Positions 22,601 to 33,500 of a stretch of DNA of 64,000 nt are shown in pieces (the first letter of the stretch is position 1; each line of letters opens with the position of its first letter). The notes below the pieces were generated by a model. The model was given only the letters and a program-made list of their open reading frames with translations, made no database searches and was not told where the DNA came from. The position numbers and the translations under genes are program-made. The stretch comes from Trebouxia sp. TZW2008. Lineage: Eukaryota > Chlorophyta > Trebouxiophyceae > Trebouxiales > Trebouxiaceae. The stretch is taken from contig BDIU01000065.1 of the NCBI GenBank assembly GCA_002118135.1, forward strand, positions 62,001 through 126,000. Direction: 5' to 3'.

Positions 22601-24506
22601 TTTGCTGCTCTTTCCTGTCAGGTTGAGGTCTGATAGCGAAAGAGACTCTGCCCTGGGAGCTGCCTTCAGGCGTGCTGTCAGCTGTGCTGGTGTCTCGAGT
22701 TAGTGGCACCCTAGCATCAGCATCTGCCCTGCTAGCTGTCGGCTGCAAAGGGGATGATGAAGCTGTGTTCGAGCTTTGACCGGAGGTAGACGGCCTGTGC
22801 GAGTCTTCGTCGACAGATCTGCGATGCTGCATGAGCCGCGCCTCGACGGCTTGAGCATCAGCCTGCAGAGATGCTGAGTTGTTCTGGACTGGCTGAGTTT
22901 TGAGCGCTGAGAGGCTGTTGACGCCCTGTGCCTTGTCTTCATCTGTTGATATGATTGAGGCTGCTACAGACTGAGGCAGGTTTGTGGCTGCTGTCACGGG
23001 GGACCTCTCAGGCTGTCTTGGCGCTACCCGAGGATCTGGCCTGTCTCTGCATAGGCCAGATCTACAGTCAGTACCCATACCTGGTACGACCCTGCTTCAT
23101 GCCATCAATGCAATCTCTTGCTGTTGACCAAATGCATCAGTACATGCAGCACTTGAGTATCAGCAAGAGACATGCACTTGCACGCTCAAGCTCGCGCTCC
23201 ATGCGTCGACTCCAGTCATGAATGCTTCTTGTCTACATAGTATGACACAACTTACGCGTTTGCCAAGGCATAAGCTAACAAGGTGCGGTTTTGCAACAGA
23301 CGCTCAGTCATAAGGCAGAGAGGGTGTGGGCAGCACCTGCAATCTAGCAAGGAGCCACAAAAAATTCAGTGCTACAGAGACAGCACATTGCATGCATTTG
23401 TGCTGTGCCTGCGGTTTTGTGAGGAGCCAACGAAAGATTCCATGCTACAGACACAGCAAATCACATGAGTTTCTGCTGTACCTGCGGTTTTATGAGGAGC
23501 CAAAGAAAGACTTGCAGGCTACAGAGACAGCAAATCAAATGCATGTTGGCTGTACCTGTGATCTTTTGAGGGTCCAAAGAAGGACTTCCAGGCTACAGAG
23601 ACAGCAAAGCCGGCTGCCAGGGCCAGGCCTGCAACCCAGAGGGGTCCCCCTGGGGCTGGGCCCTGGGGCCTGTCTTCCACATGAGGGGCGGGCGCTGGTG
23701 ACACCCCTTGCACATACTGCATTCACCACACACTTTAATCAGCCCTGTTCATTCCATTCCCTGCTGATTTGAGGCATGTGTTTCGAGTCCAGTGCACAAG
23801 ATGTGTATTTGGCTTGATTGATTTCATTGCATGACAGATGACAGAAGAGGAGCGTGAGCCCTGTGTCAATGAGTCTCATGAGCCTTCCAAGCCAGCAGGT
23901 CCATGAAGCTGGATTGTCTGATGTCTTAGTTGTCAGTCGTGTCTGCAGACCTGCTTGTTGATGCCCTCATCAGGCAAATCCCAGTGAGCATATTTGTACA
24001 GCAGCTGATCAGAAGCAGGGAACGCCCTTGCTAGAAATGTAAGGCAGGCAGATGCTGAATCAAGATTGCAGGGTATGACACACAAATTGCGTACGATTGT
24101 CAGCAATTTGACTTCACTGCAAGATTGGCCCTGGTTTCAAAGGTATACAAGCACAATTGATAGCGGAGCTTACATGCTGTTCTTGCACCTCAGCTTCTGC
24201 AGCATCATGGCGTGGCTCTGGCACAGCATACGGCCTTGAACCTGTTGCAGCATGTTTTACTGATGATCTTGCTATGTCACTTTAATGAGGCAGCAAAGTA
24301 GGTGTCGTACAGATTAGCTGCCCTGCCTGCTCACCTGTGAACGCTATTGAATCTCTTGACTGGTAAGATGCGCATGTCTTTGTCATAGGCCTGAGGTTCC
24401 GCCTTCGGCAAATATTGTGGGAAGCCTTACGAAGGCAGGCAGCACCTCTGTAGGGCCTCAGCAGGCTGACATAGGTGCTGCCTTGCAGCTGTGTTTGCAT
24501 CGCCAC
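16658..24506 (-). CDS. Membrane-anchored, Gln-rich PP2C-type protein phosphatase (probably plastid-targeted)
   Basis: Eight exons close in phase to 949 residues: 24506-24335, 23628-23556, 23046-22358, 22065-21013, 19602-19458, 18943-18694, 17891-17697 and 16930-16658. Exon 1 is a basic, Ser/Arg-rich transit-like peptide; exon 2 a single membrane helix (GLALAAGFAVSVAW). Exons 3-4 (about 580 residues) are disordered, with a Gln/Ser tract from CAG-type repeats at 21220-21420 and a coiled-coil-like segment before it. Exons 5-8 form the PP2C domain: metal-binding GGEDAFF and GVADGVGGW, then NVGDSGFRVI, VVVLATDGVLDNLWDD, and GGKIDDCTAVV in the last exon. This order fits the Azr1/SpoIIE-like PP2C group of plants and yeast, which removes phosphate from Ser/Thr in a Mn/Mg-dependent way. 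Targets are unknown. The 5' end faces PYG7 with 437 bp between. Several exons have echo copies in the introns. The long disordered linker between membrane helix and catalytic domain is unusual for the family. Confidence 0.88.
16970..17085 (-). repeat. Acceptor-side echo of PP2C last exon
   Basis: In transcript sense, cag|gctgacaagagcacagtgg and then ccaaagctcag repeat the start of the exon at 16930. A short internal duplication (cagaagtgtacacga twice) follows. It lies upstream of the real acceptor and keeps AG. Confidence 0.75.
18105..18300 (-). repeat. Two acceptor-side echoes of PP2C exon 7
   Basis: The start of exon 7 (17891; TQQHSFNMPFQLA) recurs near 18155 and 18280 as TQQHSFNISFQL followed by a stop, and TQQHSCNVPFQLACA. 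The AG is changed in at least the farther copy. Spacing is about 125-260 bp from the real acceptor. Confidence 0.75.
18505..18625 (-). repeat. Donor-side echo of PP2C exon 6 with intact VGDSG coding
   Basis: This repeats the 3' half of exon 6 (18694-18810) about 180 bp downstream in transcript sense. It stays open: LLRLGSLLEVVIVGDSGFR then VIPGGETVFVR, followed by a GT donor (gtgatg). No convincing acceptor precedes it. Confidence 0.75.
19406..19442. repeat. Alternating purine-pyrimidine (TG/CA) tract
   Basis: The run gtgcatgcatgtgcgtgtgc and its continuation to 19442 alternates purine and pyrimidine almost without fault and lies just after PP2C exon 5 in transcript sense. Such tracts can form Z-DNA; no function is implied. 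Confidence 0.5.
20660..20830 (-). repeat. Two donor-side echoes of PP2C exon 4
   Basis: The exon end (GADLVAVAAG|gtgggt at 21013) recurs at about 20780-20810 and 20680-20705 as cagccaccaagtcaac on the plus strand. In transcript sense both read VDLVAVA and a GT-containing junction. Confidence 0.7.
21220..21420. repeat. Coding CAG/CTG repeat (poly-Gln) in PP2C exon 4
   Basis: Interrupted ctg triplets on the plus strand encode Gln runs of 5-7 residues broken by Ser, Leu, Lys and Pro. The antisense strand shows spurious Ala-rich frames here. Confidence 0.85.
23330..23556 (-). repeat. Donor-side echo array of PP2C exon 2, about 75-bp unit, 4 copies including the real one
   Basis: Each unit, in transcript sense, repeats gctgtctctgtagcctg, a ttggctcctca-type core and gcaggtacagc, which is the end of exon 2 with its donor at 23556. 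Copies lie near 23340, 23410, 23490 and 23565. Confidence 0.8.
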
Positions 24507-24943
24507 TCGAGGAACGATCTAGTCCAGCTGTGTACGGTGATAAGCGTGTATTTGAAGCTAGCTAGTACGAAACGGTCACTGTCGATTGCTTAAGATCGCT
24601 CGTGCCACCTGCTCGCTGCTTGCTGACACAAAGTCACATCATCTGTGAAGCCAGTAGAGCTTCTGCAGGCTATGTCTGCAGTGTACGCCGGCACGCACCG
24701 GCAGCTGTCAAGCTGCGATCTGCAATCGCAGTGACACAAAAGTCAACTTTGCAAATCTAGTCAAACTCAATCACAAGCTCACTCGATCCCGGAGTGCGGT
24801 TAACAGTCAGAGCGATCGCGATTTGCACAGGGCCAGCACAGCCTCATCACGCAAACGGCACCCAAATTGTCTGCAAAGTTCCGGTGTCAGCACCAGCACC
24901 AGCCACATTGCGCAGCCACAGCGATCTTTTCAGTGTACAATTC
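24507..24943. promoter_or_regulatory. Head-to-head spacer of PP2C and PYG7
   Basis: 437 bp separate the two start codons. Both products are predicted to be plastid-associated, so shared regulation is possible. I see no recognisable TATA or named motif. Confidence 0.35.
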
Positions 24944-26455
24944 ATGATCGGTCATACGCTGGCCCAACCGTCCCTTTCGAGCTGTCCGAGATGTGTTCTG
25001 GGCCGACAATTTGCTAGATTTTCATCGCTGGGAGCAAAGCGTGCATCAGCAGCACGCTCCGCAAATACACCAGCAACAGCCAGAGCAGCCTCACACACTG
25101 CAGGTGACGCCATAAAGTAGCTTCAGCAATTCTGCTTGTTGGTCATGCAATGCATGTCCTTACCTGTTCAAGCTTTGGCTCTGCAGATACCCTATTCAAC
25201 AGCTCGAATCGTGCATCATGGTGCAGCACTCAGCAGCGCTTGCAACAGTATAAGCAGCGCCGCAGCTCGCCTGTCCAAGTGTCAGTGCGAACTTCAGAGG
25301 TGGCACAGCTCTCTGAAGGGCTTGAGCTGCCTGTGCAGCTGCTATACCTCATTTCACTGTTAGGCTTTCTGGTAGTTGGTGCATATTTGGTAGTCAGACA
25401 GGTGTGCTGACTTCACCTGTCCTTGTATTCTAGCTTCCTGCGCTTACAAGTACAACTATCTTGCTGTCTGCACCTAACAGCATGGTTTGTTTCCTGAGAC
25501 TGTGTGCTGGCAGGTGTTGATCAGAAGAGAGCTTGAAGAAGCAGCAAAGAGATTAGGGGATAGAGTGCGGCAAAAGGATGCAACATGTGAGGTGAGACAT
25601 GACATTTGCCTTGCCTTACGCCAGGCATGTATTGCAGCCTGGATGGCGGGCTGCTGCTCCAGTGTGCTGGGCATTGAGTCATCGATGTTGGTCTTCACAA
25701 TCAGCTGCTACTGCCTTCTTTTGCATTGATGTGTTACTGATCCTAATACTAACCTGGTACACAGGACTACTTTGAGCTGGGTGTCATCTTGTTGCGAAAG
25801 AAGTTGTTCACGCAAGCAACTAAGAACCTAGAAAAGGCAAAAAAGACTTGGAGTGGTGAGCCAGATGAGCTGGCTCAGGTATGTTTACGCATGCAATGCT
25901 TTGTGTCTGAGCTTTGTTGCGTCCTGTGGCACCCAGTTGGTCACACAACGGCTAATCCAGGTTGTTTCATGTACCCACCATACTCAAGTTGTGTGGATGC
26001 GCAAGCATGGCATGGCTCCAATCTGGACTGCCCTGGGCATTCATAATTGCATCTGTTTTGCATGAGAATACCCTGTTAGCCAGGAATCTTAGGGCCAAGG
26101 GTCATGCTGACAAAGCTTGCTTTTCACAATGATACGTCCACAGAAGCAATCACAAATTTGCCGCATGATGCACACTTGATGTGTTGGCAACATGCAGGTC
26201 TATAATGCGCTAGGCTTTGCATACTTCAACATGGAGCGAAATGATCTAGCACAAGCAGCTTATAGAGAGGCTGTGGACCTGCAGCCAGGCTACGTGACTG
26301 CCTGGAACAACCTAGGTGATGCATGCGAAAAGAACAGAGACTTCAAAGCCGCATACAACGCATACAAGGAGGCCCTAGCCTATGCACCAGACAACAAGGT
26401 GGCACAGGCAAGAGCAGACGCACTGAGAATCAGAGCATCAGCCTCAAAGACTTGA
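24944..26455 (+). CDS. PYG7: PYG7/Ycf37-like TPR protein, photosystem I assembly factor
   Basis: Five exons close in phase to 274 residues: 24944-25103, 25187-25401, 25514-25591, 25765-25878 and 26198-26455. The start ATG at 24944 opens a Ser/Ala/Arg-rich transit-like peptide. Exon 2 ends with a membrane helix (LYLISLLGFLVVGAYLVV). Exon 3 has RRELEEAAKRLGDRVRQKDA and exons 4-5 carry TPR repeats: YFELGVILLRKKLFTQATKN, VYNALGFAYFNMERNDLAQA, LQPGYVTAWNNLGDACEKN. The PGYVTAWNNLGDA signature and the helix-then-TPR order match plant Pyg7 and cyanobacterial Ycf37, which help build or stabilise photosystem I in the thylakoid membrane. No echo copies were found in its introns, in contrast to the neighbours on both sides. 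Confidence 0.9.
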
Positions 26456-27521
26456 TGCTACGTTCAGGGTGGCAATCTGCTAACAGCAGTCGACTGGCGT
26501 CACCAATTCTAGCAGTATGGACATGTCATTTTACAGCAAAGTGATGTGTCTTGCTTTGACCATTGCAGATGCCCTCATGCATATGCAACACATATACGAG
26601 CTGAAGTAGCTATCTTGGGGACACGCTTGGCTGGCAACAGCATGACCATGCGCTGTTGGCAATTGTCAATGTCATGACTCATGACAATCGACTCAATGAC
26701 TGGTGCCAGTCTGCAACATCAGAATCCTCTGTAGAGTGTCTAACGGTGTAGAGGCTGTCTTGCTTATTGTTCTTGTGCACAGCAAGCATTACAGCAACTG
26801 TTGTATTTGTACAATTGCAGCTTGTGCACATGAGGTCAGGCATTATATGACAGCTCGTCCACGTGGAGTCAGTGCTGTGCATCTCTTGGACTTGCCAAGG
26901 AGCCCATTCTTACGTTGGACAGGTCTTGTGGACTTGCTTACGGGCCATGATTGTCACGGAAACTGTGCTCAGCCTGAGTATCATCAGGAGATGCGGCACG
27001 ACATCGGGCATTTGTGGCAGTGACAGTCACTGTCGTAGGACAGTGCTGGGTTGGCAGTGGTCGCAGCAACTGCTGCGACAGTCACTGACGGCTGCAGTTG
27101 TCGGCTGCTGGGCGTTCCACGTCGCACCCTGCTGCAACTGAGCTCGGCCATGAAAACGGCCACAGGCGGTATGTGTTGTGCCGCCGGTGCTCGCATTTGG
27201 CAGATTTCAATCTGCATTTACTGTCTGGGCGGAGCATGTGGACACAGCAGTGGCTTGGCTGCGAGAGCAGACAGGGTCCCAAACGATCGCTTGCTGCTCA
27301 ACGAACCCCTGGTGCGTACCCTTGAACCGCTGAGGCCACACACTACTGGCTGCGGCTGCAGAAGCTCCTGCTCTAAGCAAGAGCTGGCAGTCAAGCTAGC
27401 CAGGTTGCAAGATTCTGTTGAGCATCTACAAAGGATCCTTTGCACCTCATTGCATCTGCACAGACTTCTCTCAGGGCAGAACTAAACTCTGCGTCAACAG
27501 CAAGCCTCTCTAAAGAACACT
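26456..27521. other. Intergenic region, with possible 5' exons of the LamG gene
   Basis: No exon here can be phased with confidence. Open plus-strand stretches near 27098-27325 and 27373-27485 could hold the first exons (signal peptide) of the surface-protein gene that follows. Short GTGAC/GTCAC inverted runs occur near 27020-27090. Confidence 0.35.
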
Positions 27522-30500
27522 GTGCATTTCCAGCAGGCACAGGCGACTCCTGGCCTTCCCAATCCCACTGCACTGTTTCCTCTTGCAGGTGAGATCCACA
27601 CTTGCCATCTGTTTAATGCTGCCAATTCAAGCTTAACTTCTTTTGCTATGTCATCATTGCATCCAAGGCACTGCAGTGCCTATTCAAAGTTTGTCTGCTT
27701 TTGTGCACAGGTGACTTTACAGGCTATGTCAAGCTGCCTGCACAACAAGTCGCTGTGCAATTTGCTGGCACAGCAACCAACACCACTTGGGGACAGGATG
27801 CAGATGCTGGTGTAGTGTTGCAGTGCTCAAAGGTACCACCTGAGAAAAGCTTGCAGCATGCTTGTCCGTACAATGCATGTCTGTGCACATGTGCCTGTGA
27901 CTTTTGTGCATGCCATGATCACAGCTGCAGCTGCAGCACATGCTCACAGGCACATGCTGCATCTCCATGTGTGATCATGGCATGCACGATCGTTGCACAT
28001 GTAGGCATATGTGGGCACTGACAAATTTGACACTCACATCTTGCTGTTGTCTATCGGTCAAGGCACAACAACAGATTTTGCTTCAGGTGTGAAAGCACCC
28101 AGCTGCATGTCTGGACAAAGCACATGCATTTGACTGTCGGTATCTTCCATGCTAATTGATGATTGGTAGTACAAAGCCCTGTTGTCTGAAGTCAACTGGT
28201 CCCTTGTGTTGTACATCACCTGCTCATGCCACATACTTGGGGCATGCAGTGCATATGATGGCAGCTGCTGAGTGCACTGCAAATGGTGTCCTGGATTTGC
28301 CCAAGGCTTAGGCCACATGTATTGTGTCACATCCCAATAGCCCACAAGCAACATGGCACAACACACAGCCATCTAGTAATACGACCACGCATGCAGGTTT
28401 GTGATGCCTTACAAACTCAACGCTCTACTAGAGCCCTTCAGCATGAGACTGTGGTCAGAAGAGCTACATGTTGCTGCCAAAAGTATCCGTCCAAGGCAAA
28501 GCATCATGCATGTGCTATGCTGTGTTGTATCAGGATAATGCAAGCAGAGTGGAGCTGCCGTCCATTCCATACGGCTCACAAGGTCCTTGGGCAATGAACC
28601 TGTGGTTCAAACCTAGCAATGAAGGTGGCGGTGAATTCCAGTATCTGTACAGCCACAACAGTACCCAGTTCTATAACTACACCCAATACCCATATACGGC
28701 AAATCAGGTGACTGCCACCAGATCTGCATGCTGTGCTTCTTGAGACAACTGGTGAAAGCAGTCTGTGTGCTACTGCTGCCGCTTCTGATGCTTGTGAAAG
28801 CCTCAGGCAACAATGTGAAAAGGATATTCAGCGCCATGCGGAAGTCAGCAGGCACTGATCTTGCCTGCAGGGTTGCTGACGACACTCATTACCCCATCTG
28901 CTGCTCAAGGGCGTCTTGAGCAGCAGATGGGGTTCTTTCTCCAGAACAAGAATTGCAAACCCCTGATCAGATACATGATTGTGCATAGACAGCAAAGCGC
29001 ATTTTTATGATCGCTGTGGAGGCTGTGCAAGCTCGTTCTGCCATAGCACTTTGTTCAAAGTTGCCTGCAATTTTGCAGTATAAACCATATCTAAGTATTG
29101 CATAACTCATTCAAGCTCAAACAACACGAAGAAAGGCAGAGCTGCAACAGGCAAAGGAGACTTGAAAGAGCAGGCTTAGCGATTCATCAGCAAGCTGACA
29201 TCTTGTGAGACTTTTCAGGTCATACGAGGTTGATTTCATGTTAACCTTGTGCATGGTCTGAACAGCCTCAAAAGATGTCAGATTGCTGATTCAACACTAA
29301 GCCTATTGAAGCCTCTGCAGAAGAGGCTTTACAAAGGTTGCAAGCCCAACTTATGTTCCAGCTGCATCCCTACTGGCCAGAGAACACCCAGATAAAGCAA
29401 GCAACCACCTCTTTGTTATGGCAATGCAGGTCCAGAGTAATAGAAGACATGTCATGCAGCTTGAACACTCCAGGCCAGGAGCTATGCATGTGTGGTGCAA
29501 GTCCTGTCTTGCTAGGACATTTTGTCTCAATCGTCATAACAAGCACGTGTTGATGCCTATGCAGGTCAGAGTGTACTTTCCTGAAACTGGTCACCCAGCA
29601 TATGGAATCCTGAGGTCTATTGTCAAAGATTCCACAGACACTGCCAACACAAGCTCTTACTTAGACTCTGATGGCCGAGTCGGCGCCTCCTACAACAACA
29701 ATATTGAAGCGCCTCCAAGATGGGATCACCATTACTTGGCAGATGGGTTGTGGCATATGGTCACATTGACAACCCTATCTAGCAATGCTACTGGGCCTCA
29801 GGGCTTTGCCATGTTCCTCGATGGGCTGTTGGTGGGGCTGCAGTCTGCTGATGAGATATACTCAGGCAAGTGGCAACTGCTGATGCAAGTTCAACCATGC
29901 GCCACTCAAGATCAAGTGCCAGTGTCAAGCGCCATTCAAGTGCCTTGCTTCTGACTTGTTGCCAACTTGAGTCACCTGACGCAAAGTTGGCTGCCTGACA
30001 CATCACGCCGATGGGAACGGAGGGCTGTTCAACAGCAGTGATGGAGGTCAGCCAATGAGGCTTGACGGCAACATTATGCTGCGCAGTCATTCTGATGTCA
30101 ACTTCCCTGGGGAGTGCAATGTAAAATCTGGAGCTGCTGCCTGATGCTGACACTGCAGCTGGAAAAGGAGGGCTGTTCACAAGCAGTGATGGCGGCCGGC
30201 CAATGAGGCTGGACGGATGTCAACGTTGTGTCGTGTGACCACTCTGATGTCACTTTCATATTTTGCCATGATTGCTGCCAACATTGTCCGAACCAAGTGT
30301 CTCTGCTCAACACCTGCTGCAGATGGGAACGGAGGTCTTGTTACCTGCAGTGATGGGGGCCGGCCAATGTGGCTGGACGGCAACGTTGTGCTGTGTGACC
30401 ACTTTGATGTCAACTTTCCTCGGGGCTACCATGTGCTGAAGTGAAATCACTGCCTGGCAAATGCTGCAGATGGGAATGGAGGGCTGTGCACAAGCATTGA

Positions 30501-33500
30501 CAGGAACCATTCCTGCTTTTGCTATATACGATGTTGGACAAGCCAATTTTCCCTGCCTGACACTTGCTGCAGATGGGATTGGAGGGTTATTCACAAGCAG
30601 TGATGGGGGCCGGCCAATGAGGCTGGACGGCAACATTGTGCTGTGCGATCATTCTGATATCAACTTCCCCAGGGGCTACAACGGCGCCCTGAGGCAGCTA
30701 TCCCTGTATGACAGTGGCTTCAATCAAGAACAAGTGTATGCTCTGTTCCAGCAGGTCAGTCAGATCCATGTTTCTGTGCCCTTACAGTAAGTGCTTTTTG
30801 TAAGGACACTTGATGTAAGGACATTCTTGATGTAAGAACAATGCAACTGGTAAGTATTCACTGCCTTCCGACTGCAGTGGCACCTCTAAGTAAGGGCAAC
30901 TTGATACAAAGACAACTTTCTTGGGGGATCAAAGCAGTTGTTACAAAGACAAGCCACTGTGCCTCCTTCAGGATGCTCTTACTGACGCAAGCTCACGTCC
31001 TGCTGCTTTACACGTTTGTTTCCTCTCTGTGCTGCTTCTCCAGCTGCTGCTCCAAACACAGGTCAATGCGTCCTGTATGCAGGCCCACATATTCTTATTT
31101 GCAATGGTCTGACCATATCATGTGCAGCATCACCCATTGTCTACAGAAGCACGCCCTTTTGCTGTTAGTCGCGGGCCAGAGCTTCCGTGTGATGCGTCTG
31201 TGTGTCAGTGATGTATCGTGACTTGCACAGCTTGCTGTGCATTCATACACATGGTTACACTTTCACTGTCTGTGCAACGTGCAGGGTGTGAACGGAACCG
31301 CCTTCAACACGCTGCTAGATGCTCTGAACCCCTTCAACCAGTCACTTGGTGAGTATAACTCAAAGCATTGCACCCTTGACCACTTGGAAACATTCCAGGA
31401 CCACAACCACATCACAAATGTCATTGCACGGTTGGTTTTAGAATAGCACTGTCGAGGTGCTCATCTTAGGGCAACCGTCAGTTTTTGTATGACTATACTC
31501 CTCATAGTCATGGAGTAACCTATGAGTTACTCCATGACTCAAGCATAGAGTCATGACTTGATCTGCCTGCTAAGCTTGCCCAATTGAGAGGCTTTTTGCA
31601 GGTTGCAGTAAAGGCACATGCGTGATGCAGTGAATGCACATGGCTCATGGCAGTCATATACCAACCTGTCACCCAACACAATCAGTGTGTGCTTGACCAC
31701 AGTGATGTCAATAGCATATGGCTCAGTGCAGCCAAACCTATTGCTGCCACTTACCTGAGACGTGTGCTGCACTGCAGTGAAAGCACACGATTCAGTGCAG
31801 TCAAGCCCGCAGCTGCCATCTCACACAATCAATGTGTGCTTGACTGCAGTGATGTCAATAGCACATGGCTCAGTGCAGCGCTCGGCCAAATTCATAGCTG
31901 CCACTTTCTTGAAGTTGTGTGCTTCACTGCAGTGAAAGCACATGGCTCAGTGCAGTCAAATCCACAGCTGCCATCCAACACAAGCATGTGCACCCAGCAA
32001 ATGACCTTAATGACTCTGCCCCCACCAGCTGCCTTCTTCCCGTTGTCAGGTGTGTATAGTTGGCGCCTTGCTGTCTTGCTTCCTGTGCACTGTTGCCTTT
32101 TCCACATGTCAGGTGTGTGTATCATGTCTGCACTGTTATCAGCTTGTTTGCATTTGCACAGAATGGCTTTACACAGAACTGTTTGCAGGAATTGCATTGC
32201 TTCTGTTTGCGCCCATCTGGGTCATAGAACCTCACTAGATCGCGTATTCATGATGAAGCAGACGTATGCATGATGAAGCAGACGCTGATAACTCTGCCAC
32301 TTCTTCACCCTATCAGGTGCGCATAGCTGTGTCCCTAACAGACATCAGTGAGCTACACAGTCTCAAGGCATCTACAACAAGCTTGCTGTCCTGGGAGTCT
32401 TGTGAACTGCAAATGGCTATGCACCTGCACGATGTCAATACGCACAGTGTGGACTGTTTGATGTGCAACATGTAAGCTGTGACATATGGTTTCTGCAGAT
32501 GGGTCATTGATGTCAGATGCCCTGCTGGACCAAGGCAGCATCTTTACTGGGGGCAGTGTGAATGCCACTTTTGTGGATGATGACAGCACCTTTGGTCGCA
32601 CGCTGCAATGCAACAAGGTCAGTTTTGCACTCAGTCTCAACTGTGAAGGCCGTGTCGCTCAAACAATATGCAGGATGCACAAGCTGGGTCCGTGTTCCAA
32701 CAGAGATAACAACAACAACAACAACATTCAACATTGCACACCCATGCAAAGCTGAGAGCCACGATGCCGTCCAGACTGTCATGATGTGCGGTTGCTGACT
32801 CACTCCTCGTGTATCACCAGCATGATGAGACAAGATGATATGATGCAGTGCAAATAAGCTTTGCCAGCAGATTTGTTTAGGCAGTAAAGCATACCATGCA
32901 TTTGCTGGCTTGCATTGAGCAGCAGCGCTGTCACAAGGTGCCACTGTCAGCAGATCGTAGGCTTTTGTGTGAGGCTGAGTACGAGACACCAGAGCAACTG
33001 CAGATCAGATATGTCATAAGCACTAGCTGCTCACTGCACTGCAGAAGAGCTCTAGCTAACTCTGATCAGTATATTCGTATCAGCATGCACCAGCTCCCGC
33101 TTGCATCCTTTACAGTACCCCACTGCATAGGGGCACTCGTCCTGGGCAAATGCAAGAGGTCTTGGTCACAGAGTCTAATATTGGACAGTTGGTCAAGCAC
33201 AAACAGCATGCATCACGTCTGTGTTTCTTTGGAGCTCTGCATGCCTACACATACAATGATATGCATGGATGACTCAGGTTTATAGGGTGGCCATCATGGA
33301 TATATGCTTTGATATGATGCACTGCAGGGCGCAGGGAGTGCAGTGTGGACACTACTGGCGAGGTATTCCAGCACCTCTTCAGCCATAATGGACAAGGGCT
33401 TCTGTATTGTGTGCTGCAGGGCGCAGGGAGTGCAGTGTGGCTGCTGCCAGTATCCTACTTCTCAGCTGGTGATCGCGGCGCAGTGTCCTTCAGCATCAAT

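Noticed and set aside
22185..23078. Separate 297-codon minus-strand gene
   Set aside because: Both ends match splice sites in the phases needed by the PP2C exon chain, so it is PP2C exon 3.
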